Numbered from the stretch's first letter, positions 43,097-54,334 are shown. The stretch: DNA of 64,000 nucleotides from Isochrysis galbana (GCA_018136815.1 CM030932.1:62001-126000), one strand, 5' to 3'. The notes: generated from the letters alone by a model not told the origin. Translations and numbers: made by a program.

Positions 43097-43507
43097 TTCG
43101 AGGAGTTGTATGTTGTATGTACGTACATGCAATTTTAAATGTAGCTGTAGTTGGTTGCTGGGGCGCCATGATGCCCCGTACGCCCGCCCCCGGGCTCTGC
43201 CAGGGTGCCAGGGTCTTTGCACAAACTTTGCAAGGCCTGCGGGGATATCTTCACCCGCACCTTCACCTGCGTCTGCGAGTGATACACTTGGTTGTAGCCA
43301 CCCCGGAAATCAACCGGGAGACGAGACGATAGGCACAAGGCACAACTAAGAACTAAGTGCGCACCCAGGACAATCCCGACACGAGGAGGGAACCAAAACG
43401 ACACAAGTATACGAGCACGGCGCACAAAATACCTCGATAGGTAGGGCAACGACATCTATAGATAGTCTATAGCGCATAACGAAAGGCCTCCGGCTTGCCA
43501 AGGCACC

Positions 43508-43765
43508 ATGATCGACCAGGCAGACGTTAAGGTATTCACTCACGATGTGCTCGCATGGTGGGCATCGAACCACACCGACTTTCCGCATTGGGCGCAAGCT
43601 GCTAGAATAGCCCTATGCCTCAGCCCCAACTCGGCAGCATGTGAGCGCGTGTTTTCTCTCATGACCTGTATGTTTGGTCGTGAAAGGGCCCGCTCTCTAT
43701 CAGATCAAGTGCAGGCGTCTGTGATGTTGCGCTACAACCGCAATGCGCGCCGCAACGAAGAATGA
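43508..43765 (+). pseudogene. hAT transposase C-terminal dimerisation domain fragment
   Basis: The frame reads VLAWWASNHTDFPHWAQAAR, then LSPNSAACERVFS, then a stretch through SLSDQVQASVMLRYN. The W-W....FP...A...L...P..S...ERVFS pattern is diagnostic of the hAT dimerisation region. No upstream catalytic part was found, so this is a remnant. Confidence 0.8.
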
Positions 43766-44094
43766 CCGCGTGCTAATGTGTGAGCGTGTGTGAGGTGTGA
43801 GGCGTGAGATGTGTGTAGATGTGTATGTGTACGAGCCTATGTAATAATACTATACTACAATACATGCTGCAATGTTTACTATCTATACCACAGGCGAGCA
43901 ATAGCAATAGCAATAGCTGCCTTCCGGCCTTCCGGGAGGGCGGGGTGGCAGCTACATAAGTGCGCGACTAGACATTTATGCATGTCTAATGGACATTTCA
44001 TGGGACATTTGGGTGCAAAATTTGGATGTCCCGAGACATTTTTTTGGGACATTTGGGCAGAAAAAACGGGACATAACCGCCTACCCCTAGTCCG

Positions 44095-44385
44095 TTATGA
44101 AATTCTTATCGGTCTCGTTTGCACTTTCCTTATTTCATGATGTTCGTTGGCCCGTCTCCGAACCCGTGTCGGAGTTGGCCGCTTGACCATGTACTCTACT
44201 CCTAGCCTTGAGGCCAGGGATAGGAGTTGCTCCGCGCTGGGAGTGAGGTTACCTTTACCTTTGTTGTCCGAATCGTACAAAGGGCGAAACGCACCCAGGT
44301 CGATTCTTTTTTTCGGTTGTCGCCCCATGCCGGCTTGGGCGGTCCTCCTCGACGAGTCCGTCGATTTTGCGAATAGGAGGTAGGA
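44095..44385 (-). pseudogene. LINE ORF1-like C-terminal fragment
   Basis: The minus strand reads STDSSRR..AQAGMGRQPKKR and continues FRPLYDSD. This matches the end of the ORF1-like gene at 61229-62008 (STDTSRR..AQADMGRQPKKR, FRPLFQ). Upstream similarity stops near 44385, so it is 5'-truncated. Confidence 0.6.
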
Positions 44386-44398
44386 GGGCGCAGCATAG

Positions 44399-44567
44399 GG
44401 GAGTTAGAATGGGAGCCGGGGGCTTGTTGCGAGGGGGGCGAGATTCGAAGGGGGGCATAGGTGTATGTGTCTGAGGCATCAACACGCGCCAAGGTGTATT
44501 GGCAGGTGCGCTGAGGGTTGTCGTGTTAGTACTAGGGCTAGTGAGAGTAGTGGTAGTAATGCTCAGT
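44399..44567 (+). repeat. Dispersed repeat R3, copy 1
   Basis: Contains GAGTTAGAATGGGAGCCGGG, GGCATAGGTGTATGTGTCT, CAGGTGCGCTGAGGG, GTCGTGTTAGTAC, GAGAGTAGTGGTA and ATGCTCAG. It lies just upstream (minus sense) of the ORF1-like fragment. Copies 2 and 3 are at 44640-45005 and 53455-53824. Confidence 0.8.
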
Positions 44568-44639
44568 TATATTATCATTATATGACAGGAGGGAGAGGTA
44601 AGGGAGTGACTCAAGGTCGAGGAGAGTAGCCCCTGAGGG

Positions 44640-45005
44640 CTGAGGGTGGCACAAGTTACTCGAGTCGCAGTCATTTATTTCTCGAGGATCCCTCACGGCG
44701 CGAGCTGGCAAGGGCCGTTCTCCTTTGGCCTTTGGTGACGAGAGTTCCCCCCCCCCCCCCCCCCCCCCTTTGCTTTTCTCCTGGCGAGTCGCCCGACGTA
44801 GGTTCACTAGTCACTAGGTTATTTTCCCTCCTTGTAACTTGTGGGGAGTTAGAATGGGAGCCGGGGGCCTGCGAGGGGGGAGATTTGAAGGGGTGCATAG
44901 GTGTATGTGTCTCTGGCATCAGCACGCGTCAAGGTGTACGGGCAGGTGCGCTGAGGGCTGTCGTGTTAGTACCGGGCTAGTGAGAGTAGTGGTACTTATG
45001 CTCAG
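44640..45005 (+). repeat. Dispersed repeat R3, copy 2 (long form)
   Basis: Same 3' part as copy 1, extended upstream by TTTATTTCTCGAGGA, AAGGGCCGTTCT, a C run of 22 (44746-44767) and CTTGTGGGGAGTTAGAATGG. The minus strand has an open frame reading HPFKSPPSQAPGSHSNSPQV whose counterpart in copy 3 is MHPSTSPPSHAPGSHSNSPQ. Confidence 0.85.
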
Positions 45006-45465
45006 TTATGTATTAATATTATTATTATCTATCCACACCACCACAGCTTCCAACAGGCATCTTCAAAGGTTTTTTATGCATTCCTCAATATGGAAAAGGT
45101 TTCAGACGGCATGTGGATGGCATTGTGCTGAGCGTTATGCAGTATGCACTATGATAATGATAATCATCGCGCATTGTGCATTGTGTGCAAACAAAAGGCA
45201 ACGCGATGGCGCCACCGTTGGTTGCGGTCGCAAATCTATTTTTCAGGTGTGGTGATGGCTCGAAATCCAGTGTTGTGATATAAAAATCATCTGGTCGTCA
45301 TCCCTCAACGACCATGATCGGGGAATGATCAAAGCAGTTAGAGTGAAAGTGTGAAAGTGCACTCATGGTGGCGAGACCCATGCACTGTTGTGATGCCAAC
45401 CACTTGCACCTCCCATCCTTCTTCCCTGCTTCTTGTTCACCAGCCGTGTTTGATACCAGGCACTT

Positions 45466-45930
45466 TCACGCGGTGAAAAGGCTTGCGTCGGACATGTAAC
45501 GTTTCAGCCCGAGGACAGCGTTGGCTAGAACAGCAATAGACAGGGAGAGAACAACGACAGTTGATCCAATGCGATCCTCAAAGGAGGCCAGAGAGTCTTT
45601 GCTGAGAGTCTCGATGTTGAGCGTGCGCCGTCGGTATTGCAAGCCACCCCATAACGCGCAGAAGATTGAGGGGACCATGAGCAGTAGTCCCGCCACCTTG
45701 ATGGGAGGCTCGTACTGCCCCGCAGCGAGAAGGCCAAGTGCTATGCCACCGCTCTTCAGCCCGAGCAGGATCCATTGGTTAGTGGTGCGCTCCGCCGAGA
45801 ACTGCTTTTTGTAATCACCTCGAATGATGACCTGGTCTGCTTCGTCGTCGTCGTATGGATCGGGCAGCCCGACATCGTCTGCATGGACAGGCCCCGGGTA
45901 TTCGTCAGACTGGTCGATCGCCGCCGGCAT
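45466..45930 (-). CDS. VTC1/DUF202-like small membrane protein
   Basis: A 154-aa single-exon protein starting at the ATG at 45930. After an acidic N-terminus (about 1-37), KKQFSAERTTNQWILLGLKS matches the (N)ERT...W signature of DUF202. Three hydrophobic segments follow (about 52-70, 77-97, 123-145), with FEDRIGSTVVVLSL in the position of the (Y)DDRLGP motif of Vtc1-type proteins. In yeast and protists Vtc1 is the membrane subunit of the polyphosphate polymerase complex of acidic vacuoles. The role here is inferred from the fold; other DUF202 proteins have no known function. Confidence 0.75.
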   Translation of the reverse strand: MPAAIDQSDEYPGPVHADDVGLPDPYDDDEADQVIIRGDYKKQFSAERTTNQWILLGLKSGGIALGLLAAGQYEPPIKVAGLLLMVPSIFCALWGGLQYRRRTLNIETLSKDSLASFEDRIGSTVVVLSLSIAVLANAVLGLKRYMSDASLFTA

Positions 45931-46410
45931 CGCAGGGCGCCGTCGGCCGATGGACGCGAAAGAAAAGAAAACTGCTGGAGATAGAAAGGAAACGCTCCGT
46001 CAAGAGTGTGTAGGTGTAGATAGACCACGGTGACCCCTGTCTACTTTCTACTATCCATTGTACCCCTGTGTCTCCCCCCCCCTCTGCTCTCATTTCCAGG
46101 GTGCCTGTGGCGGCGCATCCGGGTATGTTGGTGACTGCACTCACCGCTACAGCTACAGTTGGGGATTGCGAGATTGCGGGCTGATGGCCTAGCGCCTAGG
46201 CTAGCCTAAGCCTATTAGGCCTAGGGCTAGGGCGTTTAGAGTGTGGAGTTGTCAACTCGAGTTGTGAGGAGAGCCCGCAACCTCAGCTCATTTTTTTCCC
46301 GGCTGACACCCCTACATCTCGGGTATAACTTCTCCGCCCCCCCCCCCCCCACCCTTGGTAGCAGGGTACACCTCACCCACATTTTTGTGGCTTTACGTGT
46401 GTGTCTCAGG
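45931..46410. other. Intergenic
   Basis: Contains a CCTAG/CTAGG-rich palindromic patch near 46186-46232 (GGCCTAGCGCCTAGGCTAGC and on) and a C run near 46340. No gene seen. Confidence 0.5.
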
Positions 46411-46414
46411 CCCC

Positions 46415-46570
46415 AGGGCGGGCAGAAAACCTAAACCTATAACCTACACTCAAAAATCCGGCAGAGCTCAGCACTCCCATCTTTTAGAGGACAACAAGGG
46501 CAAACTGACAATGAATGACAACCTCGGCCTCGTGGCGAAAACGCTCGGCCTCGCCGAGAGACTCGCCTGA
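46415..46570 (+). pseudogene. 5'-truncated LINE tail
   Basis: The plus frame reads GRKPKPIT, DNKGKLTMNDNLGLVAKTLG and LAERLA then stop. This matches the C-terminus of the LINE at 49-6066 (GRKPKIKS, NNKGALVMSTNLSLVAEALN, IAERLA). It is the last ~50 codons of a related LINE in the opposite orientation, followed by its 3' UTR. Confidence 0.8.
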
Positions 46571-46724
46571 GGACGTGACACATCTCCCTCTCTCCCTCCC
46601 CGAGCGAACCCCTGACGGTAAATAATAGCGACACTGTCACAAGCGGAAGGCAACCCACTAACGACGTGGCACCCACGCAACAACGTACAAATGTGAGGAA
46701 AGGAGTGGAGCTGTGGATGCAGTG

Positions 46725-46812
46725 TTGGGGTATCAGTACTGATATCAGTTTTTGATATCAGTATCAGTTCAAGATGAGCTGATATCTGATATCCGCTATC
46801 AGCTATCAACTC
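46725..46812 (+). repeat. GATATCAG-rich repeat
   Basis: Multiple overlapping GATATCAG/CTGATATC words form short palindromes. A related stretch is at 52090-52204 and continues at 56891, where it is split by the 4.69-kb element. Confidence 0.6.
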
Positions 46813-47329
46813 AAAAAAAAATTCAATAAGAGAGTACTTTTAACAGGGGGAAGGGGTGGGGGGGGGGGGGACGTATCGCTGGAGCGCAAGCATGTTGGCG
46901 GAGCGCTCCCTTGCTGAATCTCACTCCTCTGACGAGGACAAGGACAGCCACCCCTTGGCCCGCTCCCACTCCCACGCGGCCAACATCGCGCATGGCGCAT
47001 GGCGAGCAGGATGACACATCGGGCATCCGCTCCTTCAGCGCGTGGGGGCTCCGCCCTCTTCACAAACTTGAGGGCACAGCCCTCGAGTGGTCGACTGTCG
47101 AGGAGACGGCTGGGCGGAGCCGTTTGGTGAAGCGCAAGCAATGCCTGCCTCTTCTGTGGCGTATGCACTTCACCGGCGGCCCCTTCCAAATCCGCGTCCA
47201 TTTGGACGCCGCGATGCAGCCCCGCAGCATCCGTGCGTGCAAGCCGAGGAGTTGGAGAAGAGACAGCAAAGCAAATGGGGTGACAATGCTCTCACACAAT
47301 GACAATGACTGGCAGCATGGGGGACGTCA

Positions 47330-48009
47330 CTCGAAAGAGTGGCACCGAACCCCAAACGGTGGCTGACGATCTTGTCGAGCGCCTCCCTCATCGGCGCGAT
47401 CGGGACAAGATCGACAAGTTTGATGTTGGAGCCCTGCATGATGGTGTGCCTGTGCCTCTCCTCTCCCTCCTCGGTCAAAGTTACGTCCCACATGAAGATG
47501 TCGTTCATCCAACGCAAGACATTCCAGGAGAGCCCGGAGCACAAGCGCAGCAAGTTCCACTTCTCGACGGAAAACACGCCGCGCAGGTGCTCGTTCACTT
47601 CTTCGAGCACCTCCTCCTTGACCTTCTTCCTCAGGGACTCGAACATGCCACAATTTGGTAACATTGCCAGGCCCTCGCTTAGCCGTTTGCCATTGATGCC
47701 ACGCAACTTGAACAACGCGCGGAAGCACAGCTCCGGGAGGTCGTCCGGATGCGTCCATCGAGCCATCATGGTCGCCAAGATGGTCGCCTCCTTATCCCAC
47801 ATCGATGGCGACGCGAGTGCTGCTACCTTGCCAGCCCGCATCTCCGCCGCCGCTGCAAGAACTGCGCAGCGGCGACGCTGCGACTCAAATTGTGAGCGCA
47901 CATGCTTGCGGTGCTTCTCGAGTTGCCGCACCCGGCCTTCAGCCTCCTCAAGTAGGCCCTTCAGCCGCGCGACCTCGGCCCAAGCCTCGCTCTCGCCACA
48001 GCCCCTCAT
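47330..48009 (-). pseudogene. Unknown coiled-coil protein family, copy A (3'-truncated)
   Basis: I do not recognise this family. From the ATG at 48009 the protein starts with a coiled coil (RLKGLLEEAEGRVRQLEKHR), then a conserved block: SMWDKEATILATMMARWTHP, LCFRALFKLRGINGKRLSEG, KKVKEEVLEEVNEHLRGVFS, LLRLCSGLSWNVLRWMNDIF. About 60% of residues in this block are shared with copy B at 54854-56395. Similarity continues to about IAPMREALDKIVS and then stops near 47330, where the frame runs into unrelated sequence. A TTAA-flanked MITE is inserted about 250 bp upstream. Both copies share an upstream GGTGGCTGGCAGACC repeat, so the gene probably belongs to a transposon. Confidence 0.6.
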
Positions 48010-48260
48010 CTCCCAACAAGAGAGGCTGGCCCTCCTACCGCTACCGGCTGCCGATGCCGATGCGCCCCAAAACTGCTCTCAATGTGGAGATCAGGTGCGG
48101 AGAGAGACACACCTCACATGAGAGATGAAAAGAAGGTGTTTACTATGAAAGAAGAGTGGAGGGAGAGACTCACGGGAGTGCTGAGCTTCGTGGCAAAGGG
48201 GGACCCCCACCCTTTCTCCTCCGTGGATCCTTGGTGGGTCCAAGAAAATGCTAGTTTTCC

Positions 48261-48925
48261 TTAACGGACAAAAAATTCCGTCCTAGAAACTAGGACCACG
48301 TCCTAGAAAATTCTTGGATTTCTAGGACTGCCGATCATGCCTCCATTATAGCTTATGGTGAGCTTATGAGACATCCCATCACCTGAAGCAAACCATCTCC
48401 ACATCCCATTCAACCTTAGCTCTCCCCATGACCAACTCTGCGGAGCTTGTCTTTGCTTACTTTTGCTACCACATTCAGCATGCGGTGCTGCACTCGGGCG
48501 TCCGCTCGCACCAGAGGAGTTTTATTTTAGACATTTTGGAGCAGTAGGCTAGCGGATTGGACACTTAGATGACAAAACCAAGCTTGGTGGTCACTGAAGG
48601 TCTCAAAGAGGGCAGTCAAAGCAACATTTCATCTCCTGGGGACCATGGGTAGAAGAGCTCCCCATTGGGTGGTATCAGCCATTTCTCTCGTTTCTAGGAC
48701 AAGCAGCAATTCCGACCAGGTGACCCATAAACGCGACACAAAACTTGGTGTTGCTGAGGGAATGGTGCCTTGGTGCACCTGGAACATTTAATGAGGACAT
48801 GCATGTGGTAACTCAATAGCCAAGGTTTGGGACAAAATAACATGGTATGCTCATGCTCTCACCTAGCAAAGTCCGTCCTAGTTTCTAGGACTGGTCCTAG
48901 AAAGCTGGGTACCTTTATCCGTTAA
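48261..48925. mobile_element. TTAA-flanked MITE-like element, 665 bp
   Basis: TTAACGGACAAA at the left and TTTATCCGTTAA at the right form 12-bp terminal inverted repeats whose outer four bases are TTAA. Subterminal TCCTAGAAACTAGGAC/GTCCTAGTTTCTAGGAC palindromes lie inside both ends. No open frame, so non-autonomous. TTAA ends are typical of piggyBac-type elements; the TIR sequence itself does not prove the family. Confidence 0.75.
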
Positions 48926-49600
48926 TAAAAGGGCTCCAAAACCTTGATATACCAGATGCGATGCCCTTAGCCCAACCCCATCGACCTCCACCTTATGATG
49001 AGATAAATGTTCTTCCCCTCACACATGAAAGATTGCAGTCGCCGTCGCTCTCCTTTTTTAGCTGCCGGTTGGGAGCGGAGGAGAGGCTGCGGCCGAGAAG
49101 GCGAAAGCCGGAGGAGGGACCCATGTTTTGTTTTTGGGGGCGGTGGCTGGCAGACCCCCCCTTTTTGCCACAGTGACAGTTGATGAATTTTCGATTGGCG
49201 ATTGGTACTTCTACTGAAGCCCACAGGGGGCCCAAAAGGTGGCTCCCAGAGGGTCCCCAGGGGGCCAGGGGCCCGCCAGAGGCCCTTAGCCCGCTTAGGG
49301 GCTCCCAATATAGCCATATGTACTCAAGACGCAATCAGCGTCCTCCAAGAGGACTGGGCATGCACGATGGCTATTATCTTGTAGATGAGTTGATGTGCGA
49401 CACACATGAAGGGCAAGTTCAAAACTCGAGTGGATGAAGCTCACTCATTTTGCTCATTAGCCGGAGCATTCCCAAGCAGCATATGGACCAAAGGCGACCA
49501 CCCTGTAAACGATGACGGGTCGCGAGTGCTTGGGCGTTGATTTCGCGTGCAATCACATTGATGTCTGGGGTAATAACGTCGAACAAGAGAACAGATGTGG
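48926..49600. other. Non-coding, contains dispersed repeat GGTGGCTGGCAGACC
   Basis: GGTGGCTGGCAGACCCCCCC with TTTTTGCCACAGTG at 49140-49174 is shared with 56842-56874. Between 49200 and 49310 a GGGGCCCA/CCAGGGGGCC-rich stretch has no gene. Confidence 0.6.
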
Positions 49601-51456
49601 CTACTTGCAGCACGACCAGACTGCAGAGTTGCACTTGAACCCGGAACCGAAGGCAAGCTGCATCACCTTTTGCCCACGACGCAGCCTAGCATGCTCTTCA
49701 ATATACCGAAGCTCATACCATATGGAAGAGGACGAGGTGTTGCCACGTTCGTACAAGACGGTGCGGCTGGGGAGCATATCCTTAGACTCTAGCTTGAGAT
49801 TCTTTTCAATGCCGTCCAAAACGGCACGCCCGCCGGCGTGGATGCAGAAGTGGTCAATTGCTGACTTGAAGTTGGGCACGTAACGCTTTGGCGAGCGATT
49901 GACAATGGACCACACGACGCGCAGCTGCTCGGAGAGAGGCAAAATAAGCGGGCCGAGCTGAGTCAAGTTCACCTTCATCGCGTTTCCAGCTACCTGGACG
50001 ATAGATTTTGAGAGGCGAACTCCGGCAAGGCCGGTCTCGTCCTCGCACTGAAACACGGCGCTATACGACTCGTCATCCGTAATTTGCGTGCGAACCAAAT
50101 GACGAAGCCTGTACTTTGCGCGGCCGATGAGGCGCTTTTTGTTGGTGAGTGCAATGGCTGCTCCACCGCATCGGAAGAGTGTGTTCTGAAGGAGCATAGA
50201 GCGCTCGTGGCCATGATATAGCGACTGATGGAAAGCAAAAGAAGGCAAAGGGTGTGAGTGAGTGTTTGTGGGCATCGATGGCATGTTGCACCATTCTCGA
50301 GCCACAGCGGATTCGCCAGCGGCATACCTGCGTAATGAGTTCCGTTGAGACCACGACCGCGATGGAATTAGGGTTGTTTTGGAGCAATTCAGCGGCTAGA
50401 TCAACTGAAAGGAGCGATGCAGAGCACCCCTGCCATGCATGTTTAGGCGAAAATGGCTTGGCGTTGCCGAGCTTCCCATGGCAGACAAGATGACACGAGA
50501 ATTCCAACAAATTCACTGCAGTCTTGACACGCACATACGGGCACGTGTTGTCCCAGCAGAGGAGCGCGTACCTGGCCTGACAGGTTGAATGTCCTGCAGT
50601 TAGAGCGGAAGCGGAAGCGATTGCTCGCCATGGCACAGAGCGACGGTGTTGGTGAGAAGAGTGAGCAGTTGATGATGAGGAAGTCCACCTCCTTGGGTTG
50701 GATACTGGTGCTCCTGAAGAGTGACTCGAGGGCCCCGCACACAATCGTCTCTGCCTCGTGCCGTGCGCAAGCCAACGACTCATCTTGGGAGAGCGCCGGA
50801 TCCAAGCAGCGCACGATGCCCGGAGGCCAAGCCGTCTTGTCTCCAGTGCCGGAGTTGCTGAGAACCTTCTCCATGAACGCAAGGTCCTCCTCGTTGAAGG
50901 AGCACTTGGCATGGCCGATGCGGCGGACGAGCGATATGAGCTCCTCCTGAGAGACCTTCCACTCTTCGGGCGGCTCGAAAAGGGTAAAGTCGAGGAGGTA
51001 GACTGTCGACTTTCTTCGGAGCACGTATGCCAGTCCTACAAGGAGAACTGGCAACCACAGCCACCCCAGCTCGTCATAGGCTAGCCTGCAGGCGTCCAAG
51101 ACGCGGAGATCGCCCGCAGCGCGGGAGGCATCTCGGACCGCCCGGCCCGCGACGCGCGCGTAGTTTTCTGCCGCGAGGACTGTATTGTTGGGCAGTTGCA
51201 GCAGCTCGGGCTCGACCACCTGCAGCCCTCGGAAGAGGACGGCCGCGAGCTGGTACGCGAGCACAGCGCAAGCGAGCCCAAAGAGTGAGTCCATATAACG
51301 CGAGCGGAATATGGAGATGTAGTCACGGAGCGCGGTCATCCTAATCCGTATGTCTGGCTTGTACGCCACTGCCTTCTGCCCGGTCGTCAGGCTGGGCGGC
51401 TGCCTGTGGCCCGCAGCAGGCGAGAAGCCAACACGCCGGTGCAGACCATCGTTCAT
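49601..51456 (-). CDS. KCS: 3-ketoacyl-CoA synthase (very-long-chain fatty acid elongase condensing enzyme)
   Basis: Condenses malonyl-CoA with long acyl-CoA in the endoplasmic reticulum, the first step of fatty-acid elongation. Three exons, 51456-50572, 50429-50328 and 50224-49601, all phase 0 and GT-AG, give 536 aa. Two N-terminal membrane segments (YMDSLFGLACAVLAYQLAAV; LWLPVLLVGLAYVL) precede the FAE1/KCS domain. The intron falls exactly in NLSGQ-GCSAS, leaving the catalytic Cys at 297; His is in CIHAGGRAVLD (458) and Asn in YERGNTSSS (491), completing the Cys-His-Asn triad. The C-terminus AFGSGFKCNSAVW is typical. The start could instead be the internal ATG at 51339 (MTALRDY), 39 codons later. 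A pyrimidine-rich tract (plus strand, 51540-51680) lies upstream. Confidence 0.95.
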
Positions 51457-52196
51457 TCTGTCTGCTGGTAGGAGGAAATGGGTGAGAGAAAAGCGTGCCT
51501 GGTGCTGCTCCAAGCTCTTGGCCTCGGCTGCCCCCGTCGCCTCTGCTCTCCCTCACGTCTCCCCCCCAACCCCCTTCCCTCTCCTCTCGCCTTCTCCCGC
51601 TCCGTCTCGCACTCTCGCTCTCGCGCTCTCTCCCTTCCCTCTTCCCCCCCCCCAACCCCCAACCCCCACGACTACTCCCCTGCTACTTCTTGTTCCTCTT
51701 TCCCGCTTTCGATGCCGTCCCCCTCCCACCCACAACCGACCCGCCTCTAGATATAGAGGCTTGAGCTGCCTCGTGGGCGGGGGGCGTGCCCGTGCCCTCC
51801 TCAGCTTCCGAGGGGCGGACGGGATGATATTGTACTCGTTTAGTCGATGGGCTTAGAGAGGGAAGGCGGCAAGCGCGGATGACGAAACTGATCACTACTG
51901 GTATAAGACTACTGTGAACTGAAATTTGAATAAGTGAGACCGGCACGGAGTGGTGGCAATTTCCTGATAGTGTTCATTGAATCAAGTACTCTCACTAGAT
52001 ATCAGATCTAACACTTTTCTGGGGCGGTCAACAACCTACTTTTATGAGTGTTGGGGCATGAGCATGAGCTTGTCACTTGTCAGTTGTCAGCTTACATCTT
52101 ACATCAGTTGAGGGAGCGGATCACCGATATCAGTTTATATTAGCTTACAAACCTCTATCAGCTATTATCAGCCCCACGGCTCCAAAGCAAGACAAT
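51457..52196. other. Intergenic upstream of the KCS gene
   Basis: Pyrimidine-rich on the plus strand at 51540-51680, then unremarkable sequence, then the GATATCAG-type repeat from about 52090. No gene seen. Confidence 0.5.
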
Positions 52197-52339
52197 ATCA
52201 GCTTCCTGGATGGGAAATACGGTGTTGGGGCTTGGCTCCGGCGAGAATTTCGAGAATTTTTTTTGAAATTTGGGTCCATCATCGAAATGAAAATTTTGAC
52301 CGAAATTTGGGTCACGCGGGAGCGAAATTTGCAAGCCCG

Positions 52340-52498
52340 CAGCCGGATGACGCCCGCGAGCAACCCATCATCGGCCGGCCCGTGAGCGGGTGTTTTCTTT
52401 GCTTCGTGTAATGTATGGTGAGCAGCAAACTAGGGTGTTGGCAGACCATTTGCAGGTGTCTCTGATGAGTCGGTATAACAAGAGGGTTGTGGGCTGAC
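52340..52498 (+). pseudogene. hAT dimerisation-domain remnant
   Basis: SNPSSAGP in one frame is followed after a frame change by ERVFSLLRVMYGEQQTRVLA, then DHLQVSLMSRYNKR and a stop. This matches the P.SSA..ERVFS...VSLM.RYN layout of the domain at 43508-43765. The start of the remnant is approximate. Only 170 bp separate it from the left end of the surrounding element, so it cannot be that element's intact transposase. Confidence 0.7.
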
Positions 52499-52892
52499 TT
52501 TACTTTTGACCGTTGGTCTGAGGCGAAATGGCGATGTGTGAGATGTGAAAAATATGTGCTGACGATCAATGCGTAGTTAACGATGTGTGTGCTCTGGGTT
52601 GACTAGAGCATCTTGATCAAAACAATATTTTATTGTATATTGTATGAATATCCGTTATCTGTTAAGGCCGCCTCTAAAATGATGTGTATAGTGTAGTGCC
52701 AAAAAGTGCGGCGGGCGCGCATATGTACGTAGTAAGATGTGTAAAAGCCACACGAGCACATACATGTGTGTGTGTAGGTCATAGGCAGCCGCGTAGTCGC
52801 CTGCCGAAGTGCCGCCGAACACACCGACCTAGGGCACCGACGCGCCGGCGTCCGTCCGCGGCGGCGCTCGAAGCAAATTTCGAACGAAATGA

Positions 52893-53335
52893 CCCCAACC
52901 TACTTTTATAAGTGGGGGTCAATGGGGGCCTCGCGCCCCCCTCTCTCCATCGCGGACACCCCCCGGGGTGGGCCCGTACATTCAACCCCAGCCCCTGCCC
53001 TCTGGCAGGGGCAGGGCACTCATCAATTCAGCCCAGACCCCTAGTGGGCGCGGGTCGCGAGCCGCACTCCCAGGCCCGCATGGGCCTGCTCTCGTACTGA
53101 CTCCCCCCCCCATCCCTGGTCGCCAGGCAGACAGGGGCCTCAGGGCTGCACCCAAGGCCAGCGAGGCGAGCGAGGGAGAGGCAGGGGGGGCCAGGGGCTG
53201 AGCCCCAGCCTCCACTGCCCCCTGAGCTGCCCCTGCTGGTCCTCGGGGCGCCCCTGAAGGACCTCTGAGAGCAGGCCATGGCGCGCCGCATGGCGACGCG
53301 CCGCAGGGACCGGGGCGGAAGAGAATGGAACGAGG
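52893..53335 (+). mobile_element. Hairpin-leader element fragment (copy 4)
   Basis: A hairpin CCTACTT..TATAAGTGGGG is followed by ATG at 52922 and MGASRPPLS. Further downstream the GC-rich sequence (near 53115-53300) matches 23950-24170 in reverse orientation (CAGGCAGACAGG.., GAGGCAGGGG, GGCGCGCC). Confidence 0.5.
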
Positions 53336-53454
53336 GAGAGGGGGGGATTTGCACCCCCCCCGATGGAGTGTGGTGAGAAACGAGACCCATTTGCGTTAGC
53401 AAATGGGCGGAGGGGGGCGGCTGGCGACAGGAGGAAGAGGAGGAGGGAGAGACT

Positions 53455-53824
53455 CAAGACGCCTACGGGAACCACTGTGGCAGGTATCTCGAGGCGCAGT
53501 CTTTTATTTCTCGAGGACAGCTCGCGGCGAGAGCTGTAAGGGCCGTTCTTCTTTTTTGACGAGAGGTTCCTCCCCCCCCCCCCCGGTGCTTTTTCCCGGA
53601 GAGTCGGCCGGCGTCGACCGGTCCGCCTCAATGGGTTTTCCCCCATTTTAACTTGTGGGGAGTTAGAATGGGAGCCGGGGGCATGCGAGGGGGGAGATGT
53701 GGAGGGGTGCATAGTACATAGTAGTATGTATCTGTGACAACAGCACGCGCAAGGTGTACGGGCAGGTGCGCTGAGGGCGGTCGTGTTAGTACCGGGCTAG
53801 TGAGAGTAGTGGTACTAATGCTCA
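53455..53824 (+). repeat. Dispersed repeat R3, copy 3 (long form)
   Basis: Same organisation as 44640-45005: TTTATTTCTCGAGGA, AAGGGCCGTTCTTC, a C run, GGGGAGTTAGAATGGGAGCC, GGTGCATAG, GGTGTACGGGCAGGTGCGCT, ACCGGGCTAGTGAGAG. The minus-strand frame HPSTSPPSHAPGSHSNSPQ..SSRRELSSRNK corresponds to that of copy 2. Confidence 0.85.
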
Positions 53825-54217
53825 GATAGATTGTCGAACGAAATGACCCCCAAAATTTGGGTCAGGGCAAGCAAAAGTTCGAAACGAAATTTGGGTGGGT
53901 CCGAAACGAAATTCTCGCCGGAGCCAAGTTGGGGCGTGCAAATACAGCCAAATACAAATACATATACCTGCGTGTGTCGTGTGAGGCAGGGGAGGTGGAG
54001 GGGTTTGTCAGTCAGAATGTGAAATGCACACCACTAGGCTGTAAAATTGTCGCATTCGCGATGTCTCAGAGGCAAAAAGAAATAACAGTAAAAGAGAAAC
54101 AGTAAAACAGTAAAAAGAACAGAGGAAGAAAGAAGAAGAAGAGTGGAAAAGAAGAGAAAAAAACCCAGAGTATATAGGGCGGTTCTCAGCCCTTCCCATC
54201 GGCCCTATGGCTACGTA

Positions 54218-54330
54218 AACTCTCGCGTGGCATAGTGGTTCAACCCACCGCCTCCACCAACCTTTTGCTCTGGGTCGCGAGTTCGAGTCCGGACGGAGCG
54301 CTCTGCAGTTCGAGCCCCGCTCCTTCTCCT
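54218..54330 (+). ncRNA. tRNA-like segment with box A and box B motifs (possible SINE head)
   Basis: TGGCATAGTGGT matches an RNA polymerase III A box and GAGTTCGAGTCC a B box at about tRNA spacing; a second GTTCGAGCC follows. The acceptor, anticodon and T stems do not pair properly, so it is not a functional tRNA. Together with the simple repeats downstream it could be a decayed tRNA-derived SINE. Confidence 0.35.
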
Positions 54331-54334
54331 CTCC

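Noticed and set aside
54218..54300. Functional tRNA gene
   Set aside because: Box A and B are present but the acceptor, anticodon and T stems do not pair.
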